This document shows, piece by piece, positions 1-12,716 of a stretch of 64,000 nt of DNA. The notes under the pieces were generated by a model. The model saw only the letters and a list, made by a program, of their open reading frames with translations, was not told the origin of the DNA and did no database searches. The stretch is from Hyperoodon ampullatus. Taxonomy: Eukaryota; Chordata; Mammalia; Artiodactyla; Ziphiidae. The stretch is from positions 152,344,353 to 152,408,352 of the forward strand of contig OX457058.1 of the NCBI GenBank assembly GCA_949752795.1, written 5' to 3'. The position numbers were made by a program, and so were the translations under genes. How positions within the stretch are numbered: the first letter of the stretch is position 1; each line of letters starts with the position of its first letter.

Positions 1-2650
1 TGCATTTTGCTTAGGCTGATTAAAGGCTTACGTAGTGCGAATTCAAAGATCCCGTGTACCTACTGTAAATGCTTTTGATCACACCTCTGTAGTGATGTCT
101 GCCTTACCCTGTCATTCAAGAATATGCGACCTATAGACTTACGTTATTTTCAGTGTTTGCTAATGGGGTACAGAGTTTAGCAGTGCCTTGGAATAGTGTT
201 GCTTTTTAAACTCAAAATATTATTTGTTTTATTTAATACTTCAGCCCTTGCTAAAGCTGCTTTTCATATTCTTCTGAAAATGTGCAAAGCGAGAACCCTG
301 ATTCCTAACCCCTAGAGAATACATTCTCTCTAAGGAGTGGTCCCATCAACCCATGTGTGTTATAGAGGACTCTGAATAGAAACTGTGTGTTTGCATAGAG
401 ATGGTGTCAATCTCTACATTCCTAGATTTCATATGTGGATTAAAAAATAAGCTTTAAAGTTAATGGCATTTGAGTCTGCTATGTTTTTTTTTCTTTAAAC
501 AAAGTATTTTTATTAATTAGGTTGTATTTTGACATACATGATCTAAGACGTAGGCAGGAAATTCACGTAAAGGTCCACGCTGTCCTGGAATATGGCTAAT
601 GACCAGTTAAGCTACTTGCAGCGTGCGTACTAGCAATCGATCATGTGAGAAGTCTCTAATGTTAGCTTTCTGAAGCTCTGTCTTCCCTTTGTGGAGATTT
701 CAGTTCAGCATATGGTTCATAACATCTGACTTGCTTAGGTGTAGGTCAAAACTTGGAACTTTTAATTGAACGTACTATCATTTTTAAAAGTGAAACACAC
801 TGTAATACTATATTTTTTCATCAGAAACATGGGAATGAAGCCTTAGAACTCTACCCTGCTGAGCTATCTCTTTTATTTCCAAGTAGCCTAATATTTCAAA
901 CAGTGAGAAGATGATTTTAAGTTTTAAGGAAGAAAAAGGTGGTTCCAGCAGGGGGAAATTAATGTACTCATTTTGCTTATCTTTATGTTATAAAACTTCT
1001 CTTAACCTTCTTTCAAAATGCAGAATCGAGATCTTCTACTATTGGGTTCTATCCCAAGAGTAAAAGATTCTTGGAGAATTGACCCTTGGAAAGGGTTAAG
1101 AGCAAGTCTTGTGTCATTCAGACCATTTTAATGGAATTTTCACTGAACTTTACATTTTCTACTCTGTACTGATTACTATAGCTGGGTGAAATCCAAACTT
1201 TTCTTGGTTAAGAGACTCCTTTGCGGGGGGATCATTGGTATGATATTTTGTCTTCTTTAGTGCTTCAGTGAACCTCATAGATCTGACTCAGAATTTATAA
1301 ATATATTATTCTAGTGATGTTTAAGGTTTTCAGATGATTTTTTGAGGTACAACTGTACAAATTCCATCAGTACTAAACTTTTAGCACCATCATTTCAGCC
1401 TTTGTCTTGGTTTGTTCTAAACATGTATTTGGAAAGGATGGTATAATTTATAATCTGAAATACTACCTAATTAGTTGAAATTGAATTATTAGTCTGGCTT
1501 AAAGACTAGAAATATATAAAATGTGTAGATTTCCTGGAAGAATGATGATGCTCTAGTACACTCTTACACAGAAGCTATTGTCCTGAAATGTTCAACATAC
1601 TTTCCAACTTTACCTGTGTGTCAGTCTGTTCTATGAACTTGAACATTCCCAATAGTAGAAAGATATATGGATTCTTAAAAGAAGATGCTGACACCTTTGA
1701 TGAATCTGTCCTATATAATAAGTCCTAATATTAAAGTTCTGTATGTTAAGACCTAATAGAGAACAGAGTCAAAATGAAGGAAAGGGGGAATCAGTGAATT
1801 ATGTGGAAAAAGCATACACTTGCTAGGTGAATAAACCGAAAGGCTTACTATATAGCTAAATAGGTACACTGTGAAATTTGAAAATCTTATGTAGGACTTC
1901 GTTTGAAATAAACCACCCAGTTATTTTATTAAATAAGATATAAATTGCCTGTGGAGATTTCTGGGTTTTCATATAATAGAAAGATGTAATTTTTGAAAAG
2001 ACATCAGAAATAATAATCTAGTTTCCAACTGATGAAAAAGTAATGCTCTGAAATTGATTCAGTAAAATTAGTCTTTGTAAGATCTAACTGGTAAATGGAT
2101 TGAGTCATTTTAAAATGAAGTTGAACTTCATAATTGTGTTCAGTGATACCAAGTTTTCTCCCTTCTTTTGAGTATCTAAAAGTACACTGGAATATAAAGT
2201 AACTGTCTTAAAGAACACTCTTTGGACCTCATGGCTACTATCACCTGATAATAGCAGTTGTATTTAGAAAATAACCTAGCTAGTATTATAAATTCTCTGC
2301 TACTCTGAATGATATTAATTGAGCACAGTAACTACCATACATTCTTACCATATTGGCTATATAGCTGTTGTTCAGACTACAGTTGTGTGTCCTGAACTGT
2401 AGTTGCCACCAAGCGCCTTCATGATACTATTCTAAAGTGACCATTCTGAAATCTGGGCAGTGAAGTTTGGTGAACTTGGTAATTCAGTTTCTTCAAAGAT
2501 AATGAAACTGTGTTTTCCCTCAGGATATATTTATAAATAGTGAGTGGAAACTGAATCCATTCCCAGTTTTAATGCTTTTCCAATTCAAAAGTGATGTGCA
2601 TGTATGTGTCTCTTTCTAACCCTTCGAGCTTCTCTCTGTGTACGATTTAG
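1..2650 (+). other. YLPM1: YLPM1 intron (5' part of window)
   Basis: AT-rich sequence upstream of the first recognisable exon, read as intron because the exon at 2651 begins with an acceptor (a pyrimidine-rich stretch ending in TTTAG). No convincing exon, young SINE or long open frame is visible here. An earlier small exon could be missed without a reference alignment. Confidence 0.6.
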
Positions 2651-2702
2651 GGTTACATTCCGAAAAGCAAATGGGAGATGGACACATCTGAGGCAAAGCT
2701 AG
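2651..2702 (+). CDS. YLPM1: YLPM1 coding exon, third from last coding exon (52 nt)
   Basis: This internal exon encodes GYIPKSKWEMDTSEAKL plus the first base of an Asp codon. It sits between an acceptor ending TTTAG (2646-2650) and a donor GTGGGT (2703). It begins in phase 0 and ends in phase 1, so the leftover G joins AC at 7746 to make Asp and continues as KLDGLRTG. The peptide matches the C-terminal part of YLPM1 (ZAP3), a large nuclear protein with YLP repeats and a P-loop kinase-like domain, reported to bind protein phosphatase 1 and RNA-processing proteins. Only the extreme C-terminus is in the window; the main body lies upstream. Identification rests on recalled family sequence plus perfect exon phasing. 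Confidence 0.85.
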
Positions 2703-5700
2703 GTGGGTATTTCCTTTTTCCTGTTTTTATATGTGATACCTGATGGTAATGGTCATAGATCTTTCTGCTATAAGAAGAACAAATTTCCCAAAATTCCTGC
2801 TTAAATGAAGATTTTTGGCCTACCTTACATCCTCAGTCTATTTTGTTGGCTTTCATTTATGTCTTGTGACAGAGTGAAAGAAGAGTATTTTAAAAGAACT
2901 ACCTTCGGTACCACTTAAAGTTTTTAGAGTAAATGGAAATATGTGATAAATTTAGTAATAAAACACTGTCGCTTCTAAAATCCATTCATTTATATTAATC
3001 AGAAATGTTGGTGTAGGTGAGATTTCTACTTTTTTAAAAAAATATTTAACTGCAGTCCAAAGTTGAACCTGATTATGAATACTTTGGGTAATAGTGGTAG
3101 TAATAAATATTGAAGTTTAAAAATTAATTAAAAGGCAGTTATTTTCCTTGTATAATAAATTAGAATTTCTGAGTTGGGGAGGTAGATATATAATTCAGGT
3201 CTTTGAGGAGCCTGCTTTGAAAGATTCCATTTAAATTTTCCTCCAGCTTGTCTTTAGTGCCAGATTACAAGGTAGACTGGTGAAAATTATTGTCTAAATC
3301 AAAAATTGGAGTTGCTTAACGTGAGGTTCTTTGTCAAGCAGAAAATCATACATATCCAATGGATTTTCCCCCAATATTTCACGGTAATATTGCAGAACAA
3401 TTTTTTTTTTAACTCACCTAAAGAGAACCATTTAACATGTTGATTAAGATGTATTAGTAAATAATTTAAGATAATGGTATAAGATTTTTTTGAAAAGATG
3501 GACCTTACTAATACATGAAGTATGACTGTTGGTCTCTGCATTTCTCCTCCTGGAATTATGCTAGAACTCCAAAGCTGAAGTAACCATAGAAATATATCTT
3601 AAATTTATAGAACAAATTTGAGTCATTTAGCTACTTCACTGTTTGGGGCATATTATCTGTGTTTCTGACATCAGAGGGATGCACTTTACACACAATTGCA
3701 TAGGCTATGCTTTTTATTTTGCCCAGCTGATCATGTGAGCCATTGATGACGACCAGGTCCTATGTGAAAAGATAATTCCGTAAACCTTAGTATTACCATA
3801 TTGTTGCGATAGGTGCTTTGTTGCAAAGTCTAGGATTTTTTTCTAGTGTATGGCATGTGAAAATGATATGTGGTTACTGACATATTCTTGCATTCGTCCT
3901 CCCTCTGTGGGAAATCTTAATAATAAACCATCTCCTTCCCTAAACTTTTAAAGTATTCATAAGTGTTTAAATGCAATTAAATATGTAGGAAAATAACAAT
4001 CACAAATTACTTTTTAAATAATAATGCTTCAGATATGTTTATTTTAAGATTAGATTAAATCTGAAGTTCTGTACTTATAGAATAACCTATAAGACTATAA
4101 GATCGTTTCCCTATTTTCTGGTTCTCTAAGTAGTGATTATCTTTTGAGGCAAAGAGAAATGGTAATTAAAGAGACATGGGGATTGTAAAATATTTTAGCT
4201 AAGCATATAATCTTTAGAGGCCTTATGTAATATATTACCTAGGATAATGCTTTTTTTTAACTTGAGCTAGTCCACTTTCTATTTTCCTTTCTAATTTCTA
4301 AAGAGAAAGGAAAATGGAATTTAGTTATGATGATTTCAAGATAATATGACATTAATCTTGGTATCAATTTCTGGAAAAAATTCTGGCCTATCTACTATTT
4401 GCTTCTCAGAAAATACATTTTATGTAAATTCAGCCCATTTTAAAGGCAGAATGTTAGACAGTGATCCAGAAATAGAACTGTTAAATAAACCATTTCAATT
4501 AAAGGCACTGAAGATCTAGTAATGAATCTAGGAAATAAATTCTTACATGTTTGCAGTTGGGTTTTTGTTTGTGACAGTGATGTTTCGTATAATGACTTGC
4601 CTCTTGCACCACTGTGTTATCTTGAGAGCTATATCATCTGTAGAGAAAGGCAGATGGAGTGTGAGCATTCCTGAAAGTGCTTGCTTCTTTGAGATTGGCC
4701 CATGGAGCCAATTGAGAAAAAGAAGAAGAGCCTAAAACATGAGGCTCTTCATTTGAGAATTAGCCTATTTATGTTGCCTTCCTTATCATAGCAAATTCAG
4801 TAGATTTGATTAGCAGGTACAATTTATTTTTCTGAGTATTTTACCAACATTTCTTAAATTACTCTTGGTAACATGATTATGCTGGGTGGAAACATACTAA
4901 GCTTTAGCAGTGTCATACATTGAGCTAGACAAGCTGAATCTGTAACTGAGGAATTTTGATTTACAAATGAGTCTGCCAGTGAGAAAATACTTAACCTATA
5001 ATCTTTCAAAGAGCTGTTAAATCTCATTGTAGAGTCTTGATCTGTGTTCATTAAGTACAGTATACAGTTCAGCCTATGTGTGAGTGTTAAATTGGAAGTG
5101 GTGTAATTTTAGAAAAATTCAGAACTGACCTGAGCTGCATCTGGCATGGGTGTCATGGAGTTGTTGAAGACTGCCTGTGGCCCACCTTCAGTAGCACCTG
5201 AATGGCTCCTTTCCAGCTGGGACACAGGCACCCTAATGCAAGGGTGGGTGTTACATGCCACATCAAATGCTGGGATTCAGCATTCAAGCTACTTAAATTC
5301 CACTGACATGATTTTGGTTTCTCAAACTGAAAAACCAAAAGAATATTTGAGACTGTTGTCATCCTAATTTAGTCTTCTTCATATCAAGTACTTTTGCTTT
5401 TCTCATCTCAGTGTCATTTGTCTCTGCTTATGAGTTATTGTGTACTGGCCTTCTACATGTCAGGCAGTTTCATCTCCACAGTTGGAATGCAATTATTATT
5501 TGTATAGGCACGTAACCCTTGTGTGTTCACTGTGATGAAATTTTCAGAAATATCATTTATGTCTAGAAAATACATAGATATATCTAAAATTTTTTTTCTG
5601 TTGTGCTGTAATAATAATATATACTGTTCTGAAGATGTGGTAAAATTCTGTGACCTGCCAAGTTGTATATTTATACTTTCATCTTCATCTTAAAACTTCA

Positions 5701-7745
5701 CCTTTTGAAATTCAGACCTCTGAAAATCATTAGTATGAGTGTGTTGGACACCAGTCGTCTTCTGTAACTAACAAATACCCCAGATTCCTCTTCCTTCACC
5801 TTATGCCATACATCTGTGTGTTTGGGTTTCCAGGATGCCATGTGGAAGAGGTATGAACCTTTCTTCAGCCCCAAGAAGGAAACTTTAAACATGTTGTGCA
5901 CAATAAAATTTCAAATTAAACATTACAAACAAGGGTGTTCAGACTAGAAATACATGCTCTTCTGAACTTCCATGTTGCAAATATGGGACTCCTGGTGTGT
6001 AACTCCTGTCATACACCCAGTGTATGAGAAAAAGTTCTTGCAGTTTTCTCACTGCCCTTCTGTATTGCTGCCTGGCCATGTTCTATTCTTAGAATTGAAA
6101 TATGGAATTTTCCTTTGAAGTATGTTAATGTGGAAGTTGATCTTATTAAGTTTGGAAATCCTTTGAGGTTTATTCAATAAGTGTATTGGAGCTGCCTACT
6201 CTTCTGCTAATACTGTACACTGTTGAACTGAGAACAGTTTTACTGTTTATGGGACTTCGTTGGTTTTCTAATACCATGTTCTATGTCCCTGTGCAATCAA
6301 GATGTCACTTCTTTAAGATCTTGTATAATATGGCCTGTCATATACTACATGTAGGTTAGAGCCATTTGGTACAGCATGTGATTTACAGAGGAGATTAGAA
6401 GACTGTTTCTGTTGAACTCAATCCGTGTTAAAAATTTCCTGAAGTGATATAAAAATTTCTTGGGTTTTGTAAAGTGTTGTAGTTTGCCTTGCTGATATTT
6501 CAATAATATTGCTTTTATGGGGGAGGAACTTAGGAAATAAAAGCTCTGCCAAGTATGCAAAATCTTACTGGTTTTTGAGGCCTATATGGTATGCACAGTT
6601 AGTTGTGTGTATAACTTTTACATTTGAAGCATAAACTCACCTTCCCTCCTGCTTCCATTGTACTTTTCTTTTCATGTCAAGTTCTCTCCACCTTGATGCC
6701 TAAAAGGTCTCTATTATATATACACTCCGCACCCTTTATGGACTTAAATGAAGTGTGGTTATTGTGTGTTTCTGAAGTGTTTAGGTTTTCCTTTATTGAC
6801 CTACTTAATAATAGTGTGTTTATAACTACAGATGATCCAAAAATGTAGTGCTTCAATGTAGTGCATACATATATATATATGTATATGTATAACTCATAAT
6901 ATTTCACATATAGAATTAAAAATCAGAATTAACAACCAATAAAAAAAACCCACACATTTTCATCGTGTGTTCTTGAAGACACCTAAACTCATATCTAATA
7001 ATTTCTGAATCAGCAATCCCTGTTCATTTAATTGATTACAGTTTGGGGCTTTTGGAAAGCCTCTCAGATTGAGGATTCAGAAAGAAAATTCAGATCCAGC
7101 CACTTTGGCTGACTAGCCCTTAGCCTCAGGATGGTCAACAGCACTTCACAGTATAACCAAAGAAAGTGGTGATTTGTATAATCAACTTACTCATAAACAT
7201 TCTCATGACGAATCATCTCACAGTGGTCAAAATCCCAAGAAACTGTTAATCTAAAACCTTTCTGAACGTTAGCTTGGCTCATTAAATTCTTGAACTACCT
7301 GCTTTTCATATAATACGATACACACATGGTTGCACATCTAATGGGTGGTGTTAATATTGTGTTAAAGAAAAAAAAGAATGGAAGAAATTGCTTTTAGAAA
7401 AACCCAATGTTGCATTTTCATCAGAACATGAGAGCTGAAGTGTTGTGATTTTAGGTGGGGTGGGAGGATAAGGAGGCCGGGAAACAAGTGCCTTCTCTCG
7501 TTCTTGTTACTTAAACCAACATAGTAATATAAAGGCTGCCAGTATGAACACCAGATAAACAATGGAAATTGCACAGAACTTGATATTATCTCAGCCAAGA
7601 AGATAGTTTGGATCTACAAGTGATGCTGCTCTCAAAAATGCGAATGTGCCCTCTGACAGTGTTCCAGCCTTCTTTTCCCTTGTTTGTGTGTCGTGTGCCA
7701 GCTCACACTCGTCCTTAATGCTGCGGCTCTGTGTTTGTCCCTCAG
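2703..7745 (+). other. YLPM1: YLPM1 intron, about 5 kb
   Basis: AT-rich intron bounded by donor GTGGGT at 2703 and acceptor CCCTCAG ending at 7745. It contains a short TA/TATG simple repeat near 6868-6892 and no young SINE. The short open frames inside (for example 5146-5367 and 6624-6848) show no recognisable protein and no splice context, so I regard them as chance. Confidence 0.75.
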
Positions 7746-7876
7746 ACAAGTTGGATGGCTTGAGAACTGGTACTAAAAGGAAACGTGACTGGGAGGCTAT
7801 TGCCAGCAGAATGGAGGATTATCTTCAGCTCCCTGATGATTATGACACTCGTGCTTCTGAGCCTGGGAAGAAGAGG
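7746..7876 (+). CDS. YLPM1: YLPM1 coding exon, penultimate coding exon (131 nt)
   Basis: The exon encodes (D)KLDGLRTGTKRKRDWEAIA and continues through MEDYLQLPDDYD to EPGKKR. It starts at phase 1 after acceptor CTCAG and ends at phase 0 with AGG before donor GTAAGA (7877). The sequence is strongly YLPM1-like: a basic KRKR stretch, a short predicted helix, then acidic residues. The terminal Arg is the first residue of an RVRW sequence finished by the next exon, matching the RVxF/W docking consensus for protein phosphatase 1. Read-through into the intron would add VRDCQ and stop at 7892-7894, removing the Trp of that motif. Confidence 0.92.
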
Positions 7877-8865
7877 GTAAGAGACTGTCAATAACTACCA
7901 ACAGATAACGGGGCCGTTTAGCATCTGGTTTTAGAAAGTTATAGTTAGATAATCATATGAATGCTGTTTTTTTAGAGTGGTTTGGTTTATACTGTATCAT
8001 ATTACACATTAAAAAAAGAGTCCTTACAAATGATCAGATCAAAATGTACAAGTAACTTAAAAAATGGAGAACAGAACCTCACATGGCTAGCATGTTGTCA
8101 ACCTTAAAGGAGTTTGGAATGGCTGCTTGTGCCATTTTGTCATGGGACAAAAGAGCCAGGTGCAAAGTAGAGTATTAAAGAGAATCTATGGGACTTCTTA
8201 ATGGATTAGATGTAGAGGGTCCAGGATGGATGAAATCAAAGGTGACTCTTCAGGGTTCTGGCCGTAAGCATTCCATGTAGGTGGTGCCGTTTACTGAGTT
8301 AGTGAAAAGTAGGGGAGACGTAAGTTTGGGAGTGAAAAATCAGAAGTTCAGGGAGGTACCAGTTAAGTTAGAAGTGATAATAGGACTCAGGTCTCCAAAA
8401 TTTAGAAGTTCAGATAGAGGTAAATGTTTTAAGAAGTAAAGAATAGTCCATTGTTAAATGATACAGGGAAGACAAGTAAATTGAGAAAAGAGAAATAGCC
8501 ATTGGATTTGGCAACATGGAGATTGTTGATGTTTGATCAAAAAAAAAAAGTCAAGCTTTCTTAGAGAGTTGAAGGACAGAAGCCAATTTGGAGCAGATGG
8601 TAGAAGAATAGGAAATGAGGAAGTGCAGAACAGCAAATGTAGATAACTTTTTGAAGAAGCTTTGCTATGATAGGGAGCAGAGTAATGAAGCCAGGATGTT
8701 GGATAAGTCTTCCATGTAGATGTCAAATTCAATAAGTGATAATTGTATATATCCTTTAAAACAAAATAAAGTAAGAGGGATCATATTACATATGATTTGC
8801 ATAAACCTGTTCCAGCTAGTCTGTCTTGATCTTTCTATTTAAGTATATACAAACCTACAGTTCTT

Positions 8866-8942
8866 TTTATTTATTTATTTATTTATTTATTTTTGGCTGC
8901 ACCACGCAGCTTACAAGATCTTAGTTTCCTGCCAGGGAATTC
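8866..8942 (-). mobile_element. Short CHR-related SINE fragment
   Basis: A (TTTA)n tail is followed by TTTTTGGCTGCACCACGCAG and the complement of CCCTGGCAGG. The element is short and flanked by imperfect duplications CCTACAGTTCTT (8854) and CCTACCGTTCTT (8943). The arrangement matches an internally deleted or truncated tRNA-derived cetartiodactyl SINE in reverse orientation. Confidence 0.7.
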
Positions 8943-9096
8943 CCTACCGTTCTTCTTAAATGCCTGCCTAGTGTGCCATTGTTTGGCTGAATAATTAGTT
9001 ATTTATCCAGTCCCTTATCGGTGGATGCTTATGCTGTTTTCATTTTATTGCTAATATAATACTCTGGTGAAAGTCATATGCATACATCTTGGCATC

Positions 9097-9311
9097 TTTT
9101 TTTTTTTTTTTTTTTTTTTTGCGGTACGTGGGCCTCTCACTGTTGTGGCCTCTCCCGTTGCAGAGCACAGGCTCCGGATGCACAGGCTCAGCGGCCATGG
9201 CTCACGGGCCCAGCCGCTCTGCGGCATGTGGGATCTTACCGGACCAGGGCACGAACCCATGTCCCCTGCATTGGCAGGCGGACTCTCAACCACTGCACCA
9301 CCAGGGAAGCC
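9097..9311 (-). mobile_element. CHR SINE, short form
   Basis: Full-length short-form CHR element in reverse orientation: T-run, GCGGTACGTGGGCC start of the reversed tail, and GGGAAGCCC at the head. Direct repeats CTTGGCATC at 9088-9096 and 9312-9320 are perfect target-site duplications. The tRNA-like A box (TGGCGCAGTGG type) is mutated here to TGGTGCAGTGG on the element's sense strand. Confidence 0.95.
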
Positions 9312-9749
9312 CTTGGCATCTTTTTGACAGTATATCTCTAGGGAATATTTTTAGCCTTAAAGCTGCAAGCTCATAGAATATGATTTATCATTCTGACAGA
9401 TATTGTGAGATTGTTTTCCAAAAAGGTTGCACCTATTTATACACCCACATGTAAGGAAATGCCTGTTTTTCCACACTTGCACCAGCAGTGCTGTTATTGA
9501 ACTTTTTAACTTTTGACAATCTAATAGGTGAAAAAAAAAATGGTATCTCATTTTTCATTTCTCTAAGTAAGACTGAAGTTAATAATAATTTCTTTATCAT
9601 TACACATCATTTCTTTTTTATGAATTCCCTTAGTAATTCAATATTAAAAGGATATTTATTGTAAGAGAATAAAAATGCCAGTAAAACTTCATTACAGTGG
9701 ATACCATTACAAAGGACTCCAGGTTTCAAAGCTCTTTCAAATATTGCAG

Positions 9750-9956
9750 GGGCTTCCCTGGTGGCGCAGTGGTTGGGGGTCCGCCTGCCGATGCAGGGAC
9801 GCGGGTTCGTGCCCTGGTCCGGGAGGGTCCCTCGTGCAGCGGAGCGACTGGGCCCGTGGGCCATGGCCGCTGGGCCTGCGCATCTGGAGCCTGTGCTCCG
9901 CGGCGGGAGGGGCCACAATGGTGAGAGGCCTGCGTACCGCAAAAAAGAAAAAAAAA
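9750..9956 (+). mobile_element. CHR SINE, short form
   Basis: Sense-strand element starting GGGCTTCCCTGGTGGCGCAG and ending in an A-rich tail. Perfect duplications AAATATTGCAG lie at 9739-9749 and 9957-9967. The body is slightly more diverged and GC-richer than the other copies. Confidence 0.95.
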
Positions 9957-10340
9957 AAATATTGCAGACAGTCCTTAGACCTGCCCTTGTCTGTGTCTTG
10001 AGACCTGGTTAGTGGCCTTCCGTATGTGCCCAGCTCCACGCAGGGACTACTTGTCTTGATACTTCTTATTCCAGTTTTAAGGTTGGGGCAACAGAAAAGT
10101 AGAAATAGCTCTTCCTTGGGCATAATAATTTGGTGTAACAGTGAGTAATTCCAAATGAGAAATATTTTTCTCTAGTTCATTTTTAGTCAGGTAACTATTA
10201 CTCTCTTCAATCAGGAGTATGTGATCCCATGTAATTTACTTTGTAAGCTGGGTGGACAAAGAGCATGAGCGGTACACATCCTAATTCTTGTGGCTCCTCT
10301 TTTCACTCTCCTCCCTGCCTCCCACCCTCATTTCAAATAG

Positions 10341-10445
10341 CTTTTTTTTTTTTTGAGGAGATAGTAATTTTTTTAACATTTTTATTGGAGTATAATTGCT
10401 TTACAATGGTGTGTTAGTTTCTACTTTATATCAAAGTGAATCAGC
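10341..10445 (-). mobile_element. 5'-truncated L1 3' end with TSD
   Basis: A poly-T run, then the complement of a typical cetartiodactyl L1 3' end (around TTTACAATGGTGTGTTAGTT). Duplications TTCAAATAG at 10332-10340 and 10446-10454 mark this as a very short retrotransposed tail. Confidence 0.75.
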
Positions 10446-10556
10446 TTCAAATAGTTTTTAACACTCAAACCACTTACCAAAATCAACATCAGAGCACAAG
10501 GAAATCCTACAGGTAGCAAGGAATGCAGGACTCATTACTCATTCCTTTCCTGGGGT

Positions 10557-10560
<4 letters not shown>

Positions 10561-10595
<35 letters not shown>

Positions 10596-10785
10596 GGTAC
10601 GTGGGCCTCTCACTGTTGTGGCCCCTCCTGTTGCGGGGCACAGGCTCCGGATGCGCAGGCTCAGCGGCCATGGCTCACAGGCCCAGCTGCTCCACGGCAT
10701 GTGGGATCCTCCCAGACCAGGGCACGAACCCGTGTCCCCTGCATCGGCAGGCGGACTCCCAACCACTGCACCACCAGGGAAGCCC
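10561..10785 (-). mobile_element. CHR SINE, short form, long T-tail
   Basis: Reverse-orientation CHR element with an uninterrupted T-run of more than 30 bases, suggesting a young insertion. Perfect 13-bp duplications TCCTGGGGTCTCT lie at 10548-10560 and 10786-10798. Confidence 0.96.
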
Positions 10786-12398
10786 TCCTGGGGTCTCTTG
10801 ATTTCTATAATTCAGCTTTTTATAAATATTGGGCAGGTTTCTGGGATTAATTTACACTGTAACACAAAGGTAGTTCTGTAGAGTTGATCATATTAGAATT
10901 TTACCAAAATGGCTAGGTTTTAAAATATAATTTATTTTTTTAAATTTCCACTTGCTTAGTTGGGTATAAAATGGACTTTAATTTGTGTTTCTTTGATAAC
11001 TGGAAAAGTGAACATTTCTCTTGTTTGCTGAACTCACACATTTCAGAAATGTTTTTGGTGACAACGGGTAAAATATATGTATCTGAAACTTTTGAGTATT
11101 GGTCAAGAGTTTTCTTTATTATAACTTTTTTTTCTTTTTACAGTTAAGATAAATGGCAAAAACTTGTGATTGTAAATCTCAATAAAAGTACCTCTAGGAA
11201 GATTAGGAGGGACATTGACATTTAAGAAGCTATTTCTAGTTGAAAGTCATAATTTTGCTCCATATATTTTGAGTGTTTTGGGTAATTATTCATTCCTTCT
11301 ACAGCGTTGTATGTCTGTGTGTCAGGTCTGTGCAATTGGAGGCCACTTAAGGAGTGGACCTCCACTGGAGGAGCCCAACATGTAAATAAATAATGTTGAT
11401 ATAGCATCCGTTTTAAAGACTTAGAATTTAAACTACAGATTTAAAAATTAGCTGTTAGTTTACTCAGGGCAAGATTGATTAGTGTGTTTAACTCTGTGCT
11501 AAGGAAGTACTGTGGACTGGTTACCGTTTCTTTGTTCAGTGGCCACAATCCATCTGTCCATCCGTCCATCCATTCTTCATTCCCCTTAACCATAGTCATC
11601 TTTTGCTAAAATGTGTACGCTTGATCCCAGGGAGAGCTGAGAGAGAGTGCATGAATCTGTCAAAGTAAATACATCAGCATTAATGGGCAGAAGGCCCAGA
11701 GATCTTGGTACACAGAAGCCCACACTGTTTATTAAAATAGCTTTTTACTGAGGCCCATGAAAGAAATTGAGTCATAGGTTTTCTACCCACAAAAAATCTA
11801 CTTTAAAAAGAGTCAGGTGTTATCAGTTTTCCCCCACAGCTGTTACTGTGTATCTTATCTTTAGCTAACTGGTTGCTAAAAACAGTGGTGGGGGGGAGAA
11901 GCCTAGTCATTTGATTACCATTCCTATAAATGATAATAATGAGGGTCAGTGTACCTCTAAGAGCAATTACACATTTCCAGGTGCAGCATGGTTGAGCGTG
12001 CTCTGGTTCCCTTCCCTTGTCACAGATCACAATCACAATAAATCACAAGCCATATTTAAAATACAATCTTGGCAGACTTTGGTACTAGGTACTGCAAACC
12101 ACAGTTTCATAGTCTCTCTTTTTTAAGTATTTCATGTTTTAGAGGATATATCTGCTTATATTTTTAAAATTATTACTATAACATGTAAGAATCCATATTT
12201 TAAAAATATCAGAATACCAATAGAAAATATCCCTGATCTATATATTTGTAGTTATAATCTTGCCATAAATGGTATCAACTGAGTCTGTCTCTTGGTCTCT
12301 TCATCTCATAAATGAAAGTAACCATACCAGCTCCCTGTTTTCTAAGGATAAATTTCAAAAAAATTTATTTTGTGGAGATAAATAAAACTTAGTCTTTC

Positions 12399-12716
12399 GG
12401 GACTTCCCTGGTGGCGCAGTGGTTAAGAATCTGCCTGCCAATGCAGGGGACATGGTTTCGATCCCTGGTCTGGGAAGATCCCACATGCCGGAGCAACTAA
12501 GCCTGTGAGCCATAACTACTGAGCCCAGGTGCTGAAACTACTGAAGCCCAGGTGCCTAGAGCCCGTGCTCCACAACAAGAGAAGCCACTGTAATGAGAAG
12601 CCCACGCACTGCAACGAAGAGTAGCCCCCGCTCGCCTCAACTAGAGAAAGCCTGCGCATAGCAACGAAGACCCAATGCAGCCAAAAATAAATAAATTTTT
12701 TAAAAAAGAAAAAAAC
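12399..12716 (+). mobile_element. CHR SINE, long form
   Basis: Long-form element: GGGACTTCCCTGGTGGCGCA head, internal repeats of the ACTACTGA(A)GCC motif, and GCAACGAAGACCC before an AAATAAATAAA tail. Duplications AACTTAGTCTTT (12386) and AACTCAGTCTTT (12717) differ by one base, pointing to a somewhat older insertion. Confidence 0.95.

Larger units (their letters stand above)
8770..9560 (-). repeat. Old L1 3' region, interrupted by SINEs
   Basis: The sequence around the two SINEs has the style of an ancient L1 3' UTR in reverse orientation, for example TGTTTTCCAAAAAGGTTGCA near 9412 and the CACTTGCACCAGCAGTG area near 9474. Divergence is high and the boundaries are approximate. Confidence 0.5.

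Noticed and set aside
1019..1140. Acceptor-like TGCAG followed by a short open stretch in the first YLPM1 intron
   Set aside because: No matching donor and no YLPM1-like peptide; the frame stops quickly.
9051..10123. Several 75-130 codon frames on both strands
   Set aside because: All fall within CHR SINEs. The same peptides recur at 16.7, 26.8, 41.5, 56.1 and 58.1 kb in step with the SINE copies, so they reflect the repeat.
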